Positions 24,147 to 35,500 of a stretch of DNA of 64,000 nucleotides are shown piece after piece. The notes below the pieces were generated by a model. It made no database searches. It saw only the letters and a list, made by a program, of their open reading frames with translations, and had not been told where the DNA came from. The translations under genes and the position numbers were made by a program. Numbering within the stretch: the first letter of the stretch is position 1; each line of letters opens with the position of its first letter. The stretch comes from Sipunculus nudus (taxonomy: Eukaryota > Annelida > Sipuncula > Golfingiida > Sipunculidae), in contig CM049317.1 of assembly GCA_026874595.1 (NCBI GenBank), positions 55,524,118 through 55,588,117 on the forward strand, written 5' to 3'.

Positions 24147-25108
24147 TACGGAAGCGTATTGCTGCCACCTGGTAAAAGAAAAATAAATTATTTATCTCGT
24201 ACGTACGACATAGTATCTCGTACGTACGACATAGTATCTCGTACGTACGACATAGTATCCCGTACGTACGACATAGTATCTCGTACGTACGACATAGTAT
24301 CTCGTACGTACGACATAGTATCTCGTACGTACGACATAATATCTCGTACGTACGACATAGTATCTCGTACGTACGACATAGTATCTCGTACGTACGACAT
24401 ATTATCTCGTACGTACGACATACTATCTCGTACGTACGACATATTATCTCGTACGTACGACATAATTAATCTTCCGCATCTGAATCATAGAATACACAAC
24501 AGGCCAACTGATATATGTATAAGCATTATATATATGTTAAATAATGCGTGTTCGTACCCTAACTACACAACATCTTCACCTTGCAAACCGTCGGAACACC
24601 GTTGAAAAGAAAAAAAAATACATATGTTTATTAATGCATTTATCTTTTTATTTATTTTTACTATAAATTAAAATGCTATTGATTTATTGTTGTTTCTTTG
24701 TGTTAACGTTTCGGAAATATTGCAAGGAAAAGAAATTTATCAAATCGTTGTCTGCCAGTCATATACAGAACTTTCATTTTTAAATAGGTAATTAATTCTG
24801 TTAGCAGTGTAATATTAATAAGAACAAATTATTGCCTTTGTCAAATTGAAACTACCTTTTGGAGAAGGAAGGGTTCGGACAAGAGGTACAGCTAACAAAT
24901 AGCCTGATTGTAAGTAATTGAGAATTGATATATGTAGGGTAGGTTTCTTATATTCCTTAATTGATCTGTATAAGAACTAGATTTATGACATAACGCACAG
25001 TGTCACTCGTTCTACCGTAAACACTAAGTTCAACTGATGGGATCAAGCACTTCGTTTCATAATATATGAATCAGGAACCTCTCCTTACGGGCATCTCTGT
25101 ATTACAGA
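24147..25108 (+). repeat. Left terminal inverted repeat
   Basis: Collinear with the reverse complement of 30195-31393. Matching landmarks include GGTTCGGACAAGAGGTACAG (24872) with its reverse complement at about 30715-30738, and GGGATCAAGCACTTCGTTTC (25039) with its reverse complement near 30245-30264. Identity is perfect at the tip and lower inward. Confidence 0.85.
24193..24465 (+). repeat. Left subterminal array, 13 x 21 bp
   Basis: Units each contain TCGTACGTACGACATA with the 12-bp palindrome TCGTACGTACGA, and differ mainly at one or two bases at the unit junction. Because 21 is a multiple of three, the array is open on both strands (SRTYDIV-type heptads on plus, MSYVRDT-type on minus); this is a by-product and not evidence of protein coding. 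Confidence 0.95.
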
Positions 25109-25124
25109 CACCTCTATTAGTCAG

Positions 25125-25430
25125 GTGGCTTAGCGTCAGATTTTGGCCATATCGTTACAGACCGGATAAAAGCACTAAAATTTGTATATGGATAGAGTAC
25201 ACCAAAACAGATGATTTCAGATGGGGTGCCCTCATGGAGTACCTACGAGATAAGTTTTAGATCCTGAAAACCATCTGCGCCTTGCGTATCACAGTACCCT
25301 CTTTTCGCATGAAAATGAAGAGGGATAGGGAAGGAAAAATAACCTTAGATCCACTGCGGTTTAATGAAATATAGTAAATTATATACCAAAAGAAAGCCAA
25401 AGAAGTGTTCTTTCTATCATTACCATTTAC
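25125..25430 (+). repeat. Internal repeat R, copy 1
   Basis: Begins GTCAGGTGGCTTAGCGTCAG and includes TTTTGGCCATAT, a GATAAAAGCAC-AAA segment and AGGGATAGGGAAGGAAAAAT. It is repeated directly about 980 bp downstream (26105-26410) and inverted at about 28910-29060. It contributes to the overall imperfect palindrome. Confidence 0.7.
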
Positions 25431-26104
25431 ATTGTTATAATATACATTTGTAGCCCAAAAAGTGTAGAATGGTCACGTGACAATACAGTTTCTCAAATTC
25501 GGGACTGGGAAAGCTACATGCAAACATTAAACGAAGATATTAAGTGTATAAACGAAAAAATGTGCAAATATTTTTCTTGTTTACTATTGTTGAGTTTGTG
25601 ATTCAGTTTTTGGGAAAGTATTAAATGTTTATCACAAAGGATAGTTCCCTTAGCAGCTTCTTGTGTTTGAACTTATAATATGACCGATTACCCATATTTC
25701 TGATAAAAATCAACCTTACATTAATATTTTTGTTTTTTCTTGTTATTCATTGCAACGGATCTCTGTAAATCGTACCCAATTCAAAATGTAAACTTCTGGG
25801 CCAGCAAAATGGATTTATATTAGAATTATATTATTAACTATCATAACCGCCTTGTTACAAGATTGCGACCACATTCCGAATAATATGTTGAGAAATTACC
25901 ACTGATACATCACCTGTTTCCAAATTAAATACAAATTAAAATAATATAGAAATTAAATCGTTCAGACTGCATTATCAAATAAGCCGACAATATTATTTAA
26001 GCCAAAAGGTTAAAATGCGATATATTAGTCGTACTGGCACATTCTGGAACACAACTTGGGTAGTTACATTTGGAAAAGGGTGTACAATCAAGATTTTCTT
26101 TTAG

Positions 26105-26410
26105 TCATGTGGCTTGGCGTCAAATTTGGACCATATAGTTTAAAATCGGATATAAGCACCAAACTGTGAAAGTGGATAGACTACATCCAGGGGGTTGATT
26201 TTAGAGGAGGTCCCCAGGTGAAGTACATAATAGTTTCGTTTTTAGCGCCAAAACCTATTTGGCCCTTGCTCACCGAAATAACAATATTTAGCCTGAAAAT
26301 ATGAAAGGTCAGGGAAAGGAAAATCACTTTAGATCCGCTTTATTTGGATAGAATATTGCAAATGATACACTAAATTAAAGACAAAGAAAAATATGTTCCA
26401 GTCCAATATA
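26105..26410 (+). repeat. Internal repeat R, copy 2
   Basis: CATGTGGCTTGGCGTCAAAT start, with GGACCATAT, TATAAGCACCAAA and TCAGGGAAAGGAAAATCACT segments matching copy 1 in order. Confidence 0.7.
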
Positions 26411-28909
26411 TTTATTATTTTTTTTATGTGCACAAGAAGCCAACATAACAGCAAAAGTCAGGTGTTTATGACAGATCTCAAAAAGGCGGTCATCAGCCAT
26501 GATGAAAATGTGACACAAATGTTTTAGTGAAGAGGTACAATTATTAACATAGTTTTTGTTTAATAATTCCTTATATATTTTGCCTGAGTTGGAGAGTATT
26601 GTCCATTAGGAATTATTGATAATTTTCTTTGCGGTCATTGTAGCTGACTTCAATTTGTGATCAAGACTTCGCATATAGTCATGTTAAACGCTTAAATGCC
26701 ATCGCAAAATATCAACGTTTTCATTCTACACTTATCCTGTCCTGTTCTTTATTAGCCGGAAATTATGCGTTCTAACTTTCAATTATTTAATTGCAGATGA
26801 ACAAATATATCCCGTCTTTTAGTCTTCTTGGTATATTGTAGTACTTTTACAATAAATCTTGCATTTTTGTTATGTAGCAAACTGTCTTGTTTATATATAG
26901 TTTTCTACAATGGCTAAATTTATATGGTGTTACTTAGTTGTTCATTATTTCATCTAGAGACCATGTCCTGTAGAATATTAACCTAAATTTCTTATTCCTT
27001 TCTTATTCCTGCATCCCATAACTATTTAACTTCATACCTGTTTTCTTTTTTATTTTGGGAATATAAAAATAAATACCATAGATACATGATTCATTTTTTA
27101 TACTATATGCAAGCATGCGGTTTAACAAATTTCATAGGCCTTTCTATTTTCCGTATGATGCAACAAATACCTTTATAAAATGATTTAATCGCAAACAAGA
27201 TGTCTAGTTTGAACTTGACAACAAGTTTGAAAGTATATGTCTGAATAACAAAAACAACCAATTTTATTCCAAATCATGTGTTATCTGTATCTCCAAACTC
27301 CCTCTTAAATTCACTCTAAAGGTTCTTAGGTTTAGGAATCCATCAATAACAAACACGTTTTAACAACAAAATGTATAGGTAAACTTAAGACAAAGCCCCC
27401 TTTTCCTGATAGATATAATGTGTTTGCTTTTAGACAGAACTTTAGACTTGCACTAAAATGGCGGTCTCAGCATTATAATACAACTTAAGCATATTCATAT
27501 TTTATACTTTATTTATATTCAATATTTTATAATCATAAACAATTAAAGTTAACTCAGTCGGACATTTCCATGTCTAAACGATTTAGAATGTAAAACTTGG
27601 TCTAAACAACGTTAATCATTAATATTCTGACTTTTTTTTATAGAGACGCTTTATTCTAAACGAATTAAACACCCAGCTAATCTTCATAAGTCCTCATTGA
27701 CTTGTACTCTAAAGGTATCGTCAGTCTCACATTGCATAGATCTGAACAAAGCCACAAACCAAATTTTTCTTTTTCAGTTAAATATTATTTAGGATAAGTG
27801 TAAAGAATTGCTGCTTAATGATTCAATTCTGAGAATTGTCTCATTTGCCTGTATAACATTTATCGTAATTGAGATGCGTTAATGCGCAGTGCAAAAATAT
27901 TAGTCCAATTCATGTAGACTGCCAATGTAAACACCAATCATGCACTGAGCTGCCCAGATCGCACCCATACTAGTATGATCTTTATCACCCAAACAATTAT
28001 GCATTATTTATTTATAATTTATTTATATTCATATATATATATATATATATCTTAAAAGCTGAGCTCCAATATTTTAACTACACTCTCAACCCATAATTAT
28101 TACAACAGCAGGCTGCGTCGTATTGAACCTTGATCTAAATTGCTACTATCAATAATTATTCTGCAATTTATTAATTTCTTTGAAATGTTATTATTCCAAA
28201 TAGATATAAAACTCAATGGGTGTTCAAGAACCACCTATTAGCGTATTATGTAAGTCCATATATAAGACTGGCTAAGTCAATGGATTTGCTTGTAGCCCTT
28301 TTCTCTCCAGACAGATATTATTTTGGATAAGTGTAACTTATATTGCTTTATGGCACATTTTCATTAAAGCATTTACCATATTTTATAATCAATATGTATT
28401 TGTGTCTTGATTATTAATGATCAAAGGTGTGGACAAATTAAATAAATTGTTTCAATCACCTGGGTTTTTCGTTTCTTACTTAGATACAGATTTCAAAATG
28501 GTTGGTTTCACTGGAAAAAAGTGTATATATATTAGTATATTTCCTATATATTTCAATTATATGGGTGTGAATCTTTATAATTTTAATATTTATGCAATAT
28601 TAATTTGTACTGAATTGCTTATATCTTAACTTTTTCAATATTTTCTTCAGAACATGAGGGCATTTTAACACACTCACAGAATACAATTTCACATCAATGG
28701 ATGACGTGACCTTTCGACCTCTTGCGACTTACAATTATACTTAAATATGATTTTCGTCACAATTTCAACGACAACTGTTCATGATATTTCTTAATGGTGT
28801 TCTTATTATGCTTATTGATTAATTTAAAATGAGTTTTAGAGTCAACTAAGTATACAACATTCCGTTAATTGTTGTAAACTTGTGAAATTTTACGTAAAAT
28901 CCTGTTATT
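26411..28909. other. AT-rich core of the transposon, no gene
   Basis: About 2.5 kb, very AT-rich, without a transposase or any recognisable domain. The 70-codon ORF at 28417-28629 is low-complexity and hydrophobic. A GGATAAGTGTAA word recurs near 27793 and 28324, hinting at a diverged internal duplication. Confidence 0.5.
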
Positions 28910-29060
28910 TTGGACTCGGGCCTGCTGAAAGAACCAGAAACTGAGTTCCGGTGGGCATCCCCTCCAGAATGATCAGGATCGATCTGTAGATACTTCATAT
29001 CAAATTTGGTGCTTTTATCCGGCGTGTAACGATAATTCCGTTAAGCCACCTGACTATATA
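28910..29060 (-). repeat. Internal repeat R, inverted copy 3
   Basis: The reverse complement reads AGTCAGGTGGCTTAACGG, ATCGTTACACGCCGGATAAA and AGCACCAAATTTG, matching 25125 onward. It is the right-hand counterpart of the left copy, displaced about 1.1 kb by the nested segment at 29230-30190. Confidence 0.65.
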
Positions 29061-29229
29061 TTGACACTCAAGGTTCATATTCTTTTGTACTAATATGTTT
29101 TGTCTCACGTTATTAACTCATTTTGGCTGAATACGAAAAATGTTTAGCAAATCCATGCCGATAAACGGGATTAATATCTCCTGTTTACCGCATTTGTATC
29201 CGTTATAACGGTTCTGTGTGTGAGTAAAC

Positions 29230-29659
29230 ACAGTGCACCTTTGTCTGTTTATAATAACAAGACCGCGTGACCAGAAGCAAGATCTTAGTCTACCATACGC
29301 GACAATTATAAAAAATAGAGAAGAAACATGAAAGAAAATCACCCAGAAAAGCTTGAAAAACCTTGATTTTTGTGGAGTTTATTTTTACGGCCAACAGGTG
29401 GCGTGAGCGCTGTTTTTCATTGATCGCGCCCAGGGCAAGTTTTTTTTTCCACCTGTAAACAGGAGAAAGTAAACGAAGAACGAAATATTGAGAGATCCCG
29501 TAATAGTTTAAGGAGACTAAATTGTACTTTATTTATACTCAAAGTACCTGGTTTGTAAAATGTGAATAGGTCCTTTTTTTCATTTAAACTTTCTACTATT
29601 CAATCGGCTCTCTCTCTCTCTCGCTCTTTCCCTCTCTCTCTCTCTCTCTCTTTCTCTCT

Positions 29660-29712
<53 letters not shown>

Positions 29713-30190
29713 AATATATATATATACGTTAATATGTGTGTGTGTGTGTGTGTATGAAAAGACTGAAAGCCTTGGGATATAATACCAGCGCTGTGTTAGA
29801 ATGGCTAAGCCGGTGGATAGTATTAATGTCATTAGTAATACATGTAATGTCTATCAGATCTTCTTGTTTGACCAGATAAAATATCCCGACATGTGCAAGG
29901 GGCATAATTAGTTATTGTTACTTGCGGGGGATTCCTTTGCTTATATGGCAAATTTGAAATGGAAATAAAATTTAGAAACGAGACCAATCGTTTAGAAACG
30001 AGACAAACACAGCGCTCACGCCACCTGGTGGTGGTACAGCATAAATTCACAATTCAAGGGTTTTCAAGCTTTTCTAGGTGTTTCTTCTTTTATGTTTCTT
30101 TTCTTTTTTATAATTGTCGCAAGTGCGCGACCAAGATCTTTCCTCTGGTCACCCGGCCCTCTTATGTAAACACCTAACAGACACTTATAG
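29230..30190. mobile_element. Nested inverted-repeat insertion inside the right arm
   Basis: Segments 29230-29425 and 30000-30190 are inverted copies. Both contain a GTGACCAGA-GCAAGATCTT-like start, CGACAATTATAAAAAA, AGAAAAGCTTGAAAA and GGTGGCGTGAGCGCTGT, in opposite orientation. Between them lie CT, TA and TG microsatellites. The left arm has no counterpart, so this segment was probably inserted later. No clear target duplication was found. Confidence 0.55.
29608..29755. repeat. (CT)n(TA)n ... (TG)n microsatellite
   Basis: About 90 bp of interrupted CT, then TA with one interruption, then about 20 bp of TG, in the centre of the nested inverted-repeat segment. Confidence 0.95.
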
Positions 30191-30194
30191 AGGT

Positions 30195-31393
30195 TCTATA
30201 ATACAGAGATGCCCATTAGGAGAGGTTCATGATTCATATTTAATGAAACGAAGTGCTTGATCCCATAAGTTGAACTTCATGCCGTTTACAAAAGGGCGAG
30301 TTACACGTACATGTACCACATACAAGATTTTATACCAATTCGCAAATGAGACAAATCTGAGGTGTAGATTTTACCACCACTTCAGCTTGACATATGAGGT
30401 TAAGACCTATTTTTGAATTTCGTATTCTTCGGTCACAGATTAATCACACGCCCATGAGTGATAGTTTTTAATATAAATTTTTTTTTATAATTTAGTTCAA
30501 AATAAAAATTATACGTACCCCCATTAAATGGATCGTTTTCTATTCAGCTACCCAACAATCATATCAATCGCTGTATATGCATTCAATAGTTTAAAAGGTC
30601 AAACTACACGATGTGTTATGTATAAATCTAGTTCTTAGAAAGATCAGTTTAGAATATTAGAAACCTGCCCCAAAGATAATCATTCTCAGTTACTTAAAAT
30701 CAGGCTATTCGGGAGCTGTACCTCTTGTCCGAACCCTTCTTTCTAAAATAAGTAGTTTCAGTTTGGCAAAGGCAAGATTTTTTCTTATTAACATTATGAC
30801 AGGCTAACTATTATAACATCATATACTGCTAAAATTATTTATTCACCTGTCGTAAAATGAGTTCTTTATATGATTGTCAGACAACGATTTGATGTATGTT
30901 TCGCTTGCTTGAAATATAACAGAAACCTGGACACACACAAAAAATGTGAATCGAATAGCATTTAAATATATACAATAAATAAATAGATATATGTGATTGT
31001 GTGTGTTGTTTTCAATGGTGGTCCAGCGGTTTGCAAGGAAGTGGAGATGTTGTATATATAGTTAATGTGAAAACATACATTATCTAACATATACATATTG
31101 CTTATACATATATCTGTTGGCATGTTATCTAGTCTATGAATCAAATCCGTGAGATTTATTATGTCGTACGTACGAGATAATATGTCGTACGTACGAGATA
31201 GTATGTCGTACGTACGAGATAATATGTCGTACGTACGAGATAGTATGTCGTACGTACGAGATAATATGTCGTACGTACGAGATACTATGTCGTACGTACG
31301 AGATACTATGTCGTACGTACGAGATACTATGTCGTACGTACGAGATAAATAATTTATTTTTCTTTTACCAGGTGGCAGCAATACGCTTCCGTA
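30195..31393 (-). repeat. Right terminal inverted repeat
   Basis: Reverse-complement partner of 24147-25108. It is longer by about 240 bp net: the array is four units shorter, but a segment of about 320 bp near 30285-30612 has no match in the left arm. Confidence 0.85.
31160..31348 (-). repeat. Right subterminal array, 9 x 21 bp
   Basis: Same unit as at 24193-24465 but inverted. Reading inward from the terminus, the junction variants follow the same block order as on the left: GTA-type units outermost, then alternating TTA/CTA types innermost. Confidence 0.95.
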
Positions 31394-31399
31394 GTTTTA
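31394..31399. other. Target site duplication, right copy (GTTTTA)
   Basis: Identical to 24141-24146. Confidence 0.9.
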
Positions 31400-31911
31400 A
31401 CTGTTGCTTTATAGACAATGCATTTCAGCTGACATTGACCATTCATAGGACATTCGTCTTTTTTACGGCAGTTACATTGTTTTTGGGGTGCATTCACAGC
31501 ATTGTCAGAATTTAGAACCTTCATATTATGTTTGCTGATCAGGTTAGACATGTTGGGTAGACAGCTGTAGCTAATTTTCAAATTGTTCCTGTTGAATAAC
31601 CTGTGGTACCTGTGATGTTGAGGGAAGTGTTTTTCAACTAGTTCCATGAATTTTCTGCCAATGTTGGTTTTTACATGACGGCTGTAGGGTGGATTAAACC
31701 ATATTATTTTCCTTTTCCTGTTTCTCTTGCTTTTCACTGTAGGTTCAACATATTTTAAGCTTTCTGAGAACCCGCTTTTCGCTAAAGCTTCATCATACAT
31801 GGGTTTGGCTTTCATAAATAGCTCTTTATTGCAGGAGTTGTCAGAAACACGTTTACTGATCATCATAGGTATCTGCCTAATGATAGCTGGGGGGTGATTG
31901 GATTGTGCGTG
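31394..31911 (-). pseudogene. PLE linker and Cys motif with start of GIY-YIG domain
   Basis: Minus-strand frame of about 165 residues of PLE type. In order: NHPPAIIRQIP with MISKRVSDNS (the region after the reverse transcriptase), KYVEP, KRKIIWFNPPYS and VKTNIGRKFMELV-KHFP, a LFNRNNLKISYSCLPN segment, the CNCRKKDECPMNGQC cysteine motif that precedes the endonuclease, then CIVYKATV (the GIY-equivalent strand). It stops at the transposon insertion. The frame is open throughout. The 5' side ends at an (AT)n tract at 31912-31935, and no reverse transcriptase follows. Confidence 0.85.
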
Positions 31912-31935
31912 GATATATATATATATATATATATT
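31912..31935. repeat. (AT)n microsatellite at the PLE 5' truncation
   Basis: 24 bp of AT exactly where recognisable PLE protein sequence begins; a second AT tract lies at the opposite PLE end (23060-23123). Confidence 0.9.
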
Positions 31936-32155
31936 TGCGGAGCAAGTTGCAAAGACCACCTATCTAATAAGACTATAATGTCTATTAAGATCATCTTTGG
32001 GTGATCCGAAATCATTAACCTATGTGTTGTAACTATCCTGTGTAATAAGGACACGTGGTAATAAAATTTCTCTTTTGGCCACTCCCGCGGATGGTCTCGT
32101 TTCACAGGTTTCACTCTACCTGGCAATAGCTACACTGGAGCCAAATATTTTGTTA
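31936..32155. other. No recognisable gene
   Basis: Short spacer between the PLE fragment and the SINE. The small ORFs have no domain I know. It may be part of the PLE terminal region, but I cannot show this. Confidence 0.35.
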
Positions 32156-32546
32156 AAGGTAACCGCCGGCATTCTTAAAATGGAAGCTCAACTAAGTATC
32201 TATAGCTCCAGAATTACATTCCAGTTTCGTACTACATGTGAGGTCAGCATCACACGCGTCCCCTCATGTTATATCATGGTGAAAACCAGGCCGTGGGAAC
32301 AACTGCTCCCGGGGGCCTTGGGTGTGTAATCGTCCTCATTACTGGGTTATACCACCGAGGAACCCCCGAAAGGCGCACTCGTTTGTGAGTGAAACACGGC
32401 TGCTGGGGACGGCCTTCTTTTTAAGACTGCAGCGCACTCACCCTTGGTGGGAGCTATCCTTAAAAAAACATATCCGCCTCAGCAGAGATTCTAACTCACG
32501 ATCTCCCGGCTATAAGTCCTTAGCTCTGCCCCCGAGCCACAGGAGA
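32156..32546 (-). repeat. SINE family S, most complete copy (tRNA-derived)
   Basis: On the minus strand the tRNA-related head (about 32478-32546) has an A-box-like TGGCTCGGGGGCAGAGC and a B-box-like GTGAGTTAGAATCTC. The body has the segments CACCAAGGGTGAGTGCGC, CAGCCGTGTTTCACTC, GAGTGCGCCTTTCGGGGG and TTCCTCGGTGGTAT, and the 3' end reads GGCGGTTACCTTTAAC. The same segments recur in five other places in the window. The long plus-strand ORF across it (32322-32990) is antisense to the SINE and not a gene. Confidence 0.7.
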
Positions 32547-35500
32547 ATGTGCACACGTCACATCTTATGCAGGATCCCATCGGCTGATATTAGGCTAATA
32601 AGTAGATGCACCCATGCCAGTTCCAATTCTGTCGTCATATTACAAGGACTTACGAAAATCATCCAGCTCTTAATCATATTTCCAGTTCCAGCCTGTATGT
32701 CCATCTTCGCATTACGATTGCGTGACACAAAATATCCCGAAATCCAGGATTTGTGCTGGTGCTGCCAAAGTGCTCAAAATCCGACTCCTCTAGCATTACG
32801 GAACCATGTGTTTGATATGCCAGACTCTAAGAATATCTTACCCAGAAAGGGTTTACGCCATTGGAACAAAATGATAAGTAGTAACTTGGTAAAAATACTC
32901 ACTGACTTTGGTTTCCACTACCATCGCCGGAGAAAGCCCACAGGTATGCACTTTTACTGCTTAACCCGTGAACCTAACCATTGCATTTAGACTTGATTCA
33001 AACTGAATATCACATAGCCTGTTAACCTCTTAGATAAACGAGCCTGTTACAATAACTACTTAAAGCGGGAAGTTCAATAGATAAAACAGAAAGTAACCAC
33101 ACGATCGATACTTTTACATTAATTTCTCCGATTGTATTTTTTCGTATTTAGCTCTCTCCCCCTCTCTAGAGTTCCATTACCATTATCCTCGGGCCGTTTG
33201 TAGTCATTATTGACCAAACAGAACCACATTTCTGATGGATTAGTAATGCAGAAAACGATCAAGTATAGTTTTCGAAGTAGCGGGCACGGGTGAGCTAAAG
33301 ATTAATGGAATTCTTTAGACCTCTCTTTTTTCAAGTTAGTTCTTCCTTACACTGTATTGCTTTCTAAGAAAACAAGCTGCTGTTTGAAACTTGTCCGATA
33401 TTTTGCATCTTTTCTTGATTGAACCAGTATGCGTTACTCTAAAACACTGAAAATCTGCTTTATCTTGCCACTATATTTTGACCTTCCCTTCAGGGGGTAC
33501 GTTTTTTTATCAGTAATCATACTGGGTAATGCATATGCTGGGTACTGAGAAATGTCTGAAACGTCATCATAGGGAAACAGAAAGTTGTGTCGGTGTTTGG
33601 GATGAAAACATGAAGATCATAATCTGATTTCTCTGTGGCATCGGACTTTTAAAATATGTTATATACGAAGGCCAGGGTTTTAATTTCGGTTCCATCATAT
33701 AACATTGGAGTTTTAAGCAACGATGACGGCTATTGACGGGAACTAATAAGATAGCTGACCTTCGGATCAAGAATTTTGTCACAGGTCAACGCGACAAACC
33801 TGGTTTATTGGAATATTTTGATGCGGCGAGACAGCGTTATTTAACACATTGACTACTTGATAGGTCTCTGTGCATTTGTCTTATCTTTTTTGCCCTGGAC
33901 TCTGGCAGCCTTTTGCTAATATAAGAAACATGAAGTCAACTGTATGTAATAGTGTACTTCATTTTATCAAAATGAAAGCAACCCTATATTCACCTGCATA
34001 TACTAATACAACTTCTACTACAACCACCACTACTACTGTTAAGAGTAAATAATATATTTGTTGTTTATCAATTTGCCTATTCATGTTATGTGGTCTCAGA
34101 GATCTTTGAGGCCATACAACCATATACCTCCGCTACCAGGCACTATTTTTTTCGTTCTACGCTTGATGAATTCAAACTTCACTCAAGAAGTTATAAAGTG
34201 ATTTTTTAGAAATTTTTGGCGGGTTTAGGTTACACCCGGTGAACAACCATTCATTTATTCACTATTATTGAGGGGAATCCAATAACTTTCCGAAGTATTC
34301 CTTGGGGGCATTGACACTTCCCGTGTGACTTATTAGGGGCTGCGAGTAACCCCGACTTCTGATGCAGTCATCATGATGTTAAACAGGGACACATATTTCT
34401 CCTGGCTGTGATCAGGATAATGGTTGAGGTGTGAAGTCTTTGAGTGCATTTAAGTTAATTGATATTTACTCAGTGGTTGGCTAATCATGATACCTATTGT
34501 CGGCAGGGTTTACAGACCCCTGGCAAGGTGGGGGGGGGGGGGGGGGGGTATGGGTCGTAGCCCTAACCAAGGAATAATAAACACAATCTATTTTTTCTTG
34601 ATAGGGTACTTTTCCTCTAAATTAAAAAAAAATAGATTGTAGAATTGTGGCAGATGATATGGGGATCTTTACAAACCGTATGTCTCATTAAATTCATTTT
34701 TTACTGTATGCAAATAGGTGCTAAATTTACCATATTCTGTTATGAGTGTCGGTATTTGTAAATGCCCCACCCTAGCAGTAAAGTAGCCGATCTAATCTGT
34801 GTATTGTATCAACATTTCTTTTTATATTTTAAGACATGTAGAGCAATAAAAATTGGATAAACCTCAGTTGTTTGTACCATTCTCAATACTGTTTTGTAAC
34901 TTTTCTTTTATCTTATACACTGCGAGCACAGAGGCAGAAAGACAAATCTCTGGGGTCCCCCGAGGGCTGTTGTCAACTCCTCAGAATACATCACATGATA
35001 GAACTAGCCCCTGGGGTTTCCTTTGAAATACCGTTGCCTAACTGATGTTCTGTTGCGTAGTTGACCTTAAGATTACCGTAAAACTTTTTTTTTCTGGTCT
35101 GGTTATATTTGGGCTTTGGATTTATTGCAGAAAAATGAAAGCGAGATAGGGCTACAAGGAAGATAATAATAAATGTCTTCTTTTTTTCAAACTGTATATC
35201 ATACTTATATAATGAAAAACCAACATATAAACCTAATTATACACAACATTTTCGATCATACATAAAATAATTATTATAACATTATTTACTTTATACAATT
35301 GATTATGCATTTAGCTCTAAATATATGAATAGCTCATGTCAATCGATCTCAGGGAAAGATTTGGTCAACATATGCCTTATTTCAAACTAGCTGAAGTAAA
35401 TAAAAGAATCCCTCCTTGTGAATTATTGTAATATTGCATTTCACATACGACATTCCTTATAAGTGCTTATAAGTGCTTTCCCCAAGAAATATGTTGTTTA

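Larger units (their letters stand above)
24147..31393. mobile_element. Foldback-like non-autonomous DNA transposon, 7,247 bp
   Basis: The ends are perfect inverted repeats starting TACGGAAGCG and staying identical for about the first 47 bp. They are followed inward by mirror-image 21-bp tandem arrays and then about 0.7 kb of diverged but collinear inverted repeat (left to about 25108, right from about 30195). It is flanked by a 6-bp duplication. The interior has no ORF longer than about 75 codons with any domain, so it is non-autonomous. Long inverted repeats built on short tandem units recall foldback elements (Drosophila FB, sea-urchin TU). Those usually make 8-9-bp duplications, so the superfamily is unassigned. 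Maverick/Polinton elements make 6-bp duplications but have AG...CT ends and large genes, which this lacks. Confidence 0.9.

Noticed and set aside
24135-24605. Open reading frames of heptad repeats (SRTYDIV and, antisense, MSYVRDT) across the 21-bp arrays
   Set aside because: Openness on both strands follows from a 21-bp period without stop codons; the arrays are subterminal transposon repeats, present in mirror image at 31149-31381.
24193-31348. Array resembling a CRISPR
   Set aside because: Units are contiguous with no spacers, and the context is eukaryotic transposon DNA.
24147-31393. Maverick/Polinton assignment based on the 6-bp target duplication
   Set aside because: Ends are TACGG rather than AG, and there is no polymerase, integrase or capsid gene; length is about half or less of the usual.
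32322-32990. 222-codon ORF as a gene
   Set aside because: Its first third is antisense to a tRNA-derived SINE; no domain in the rest.
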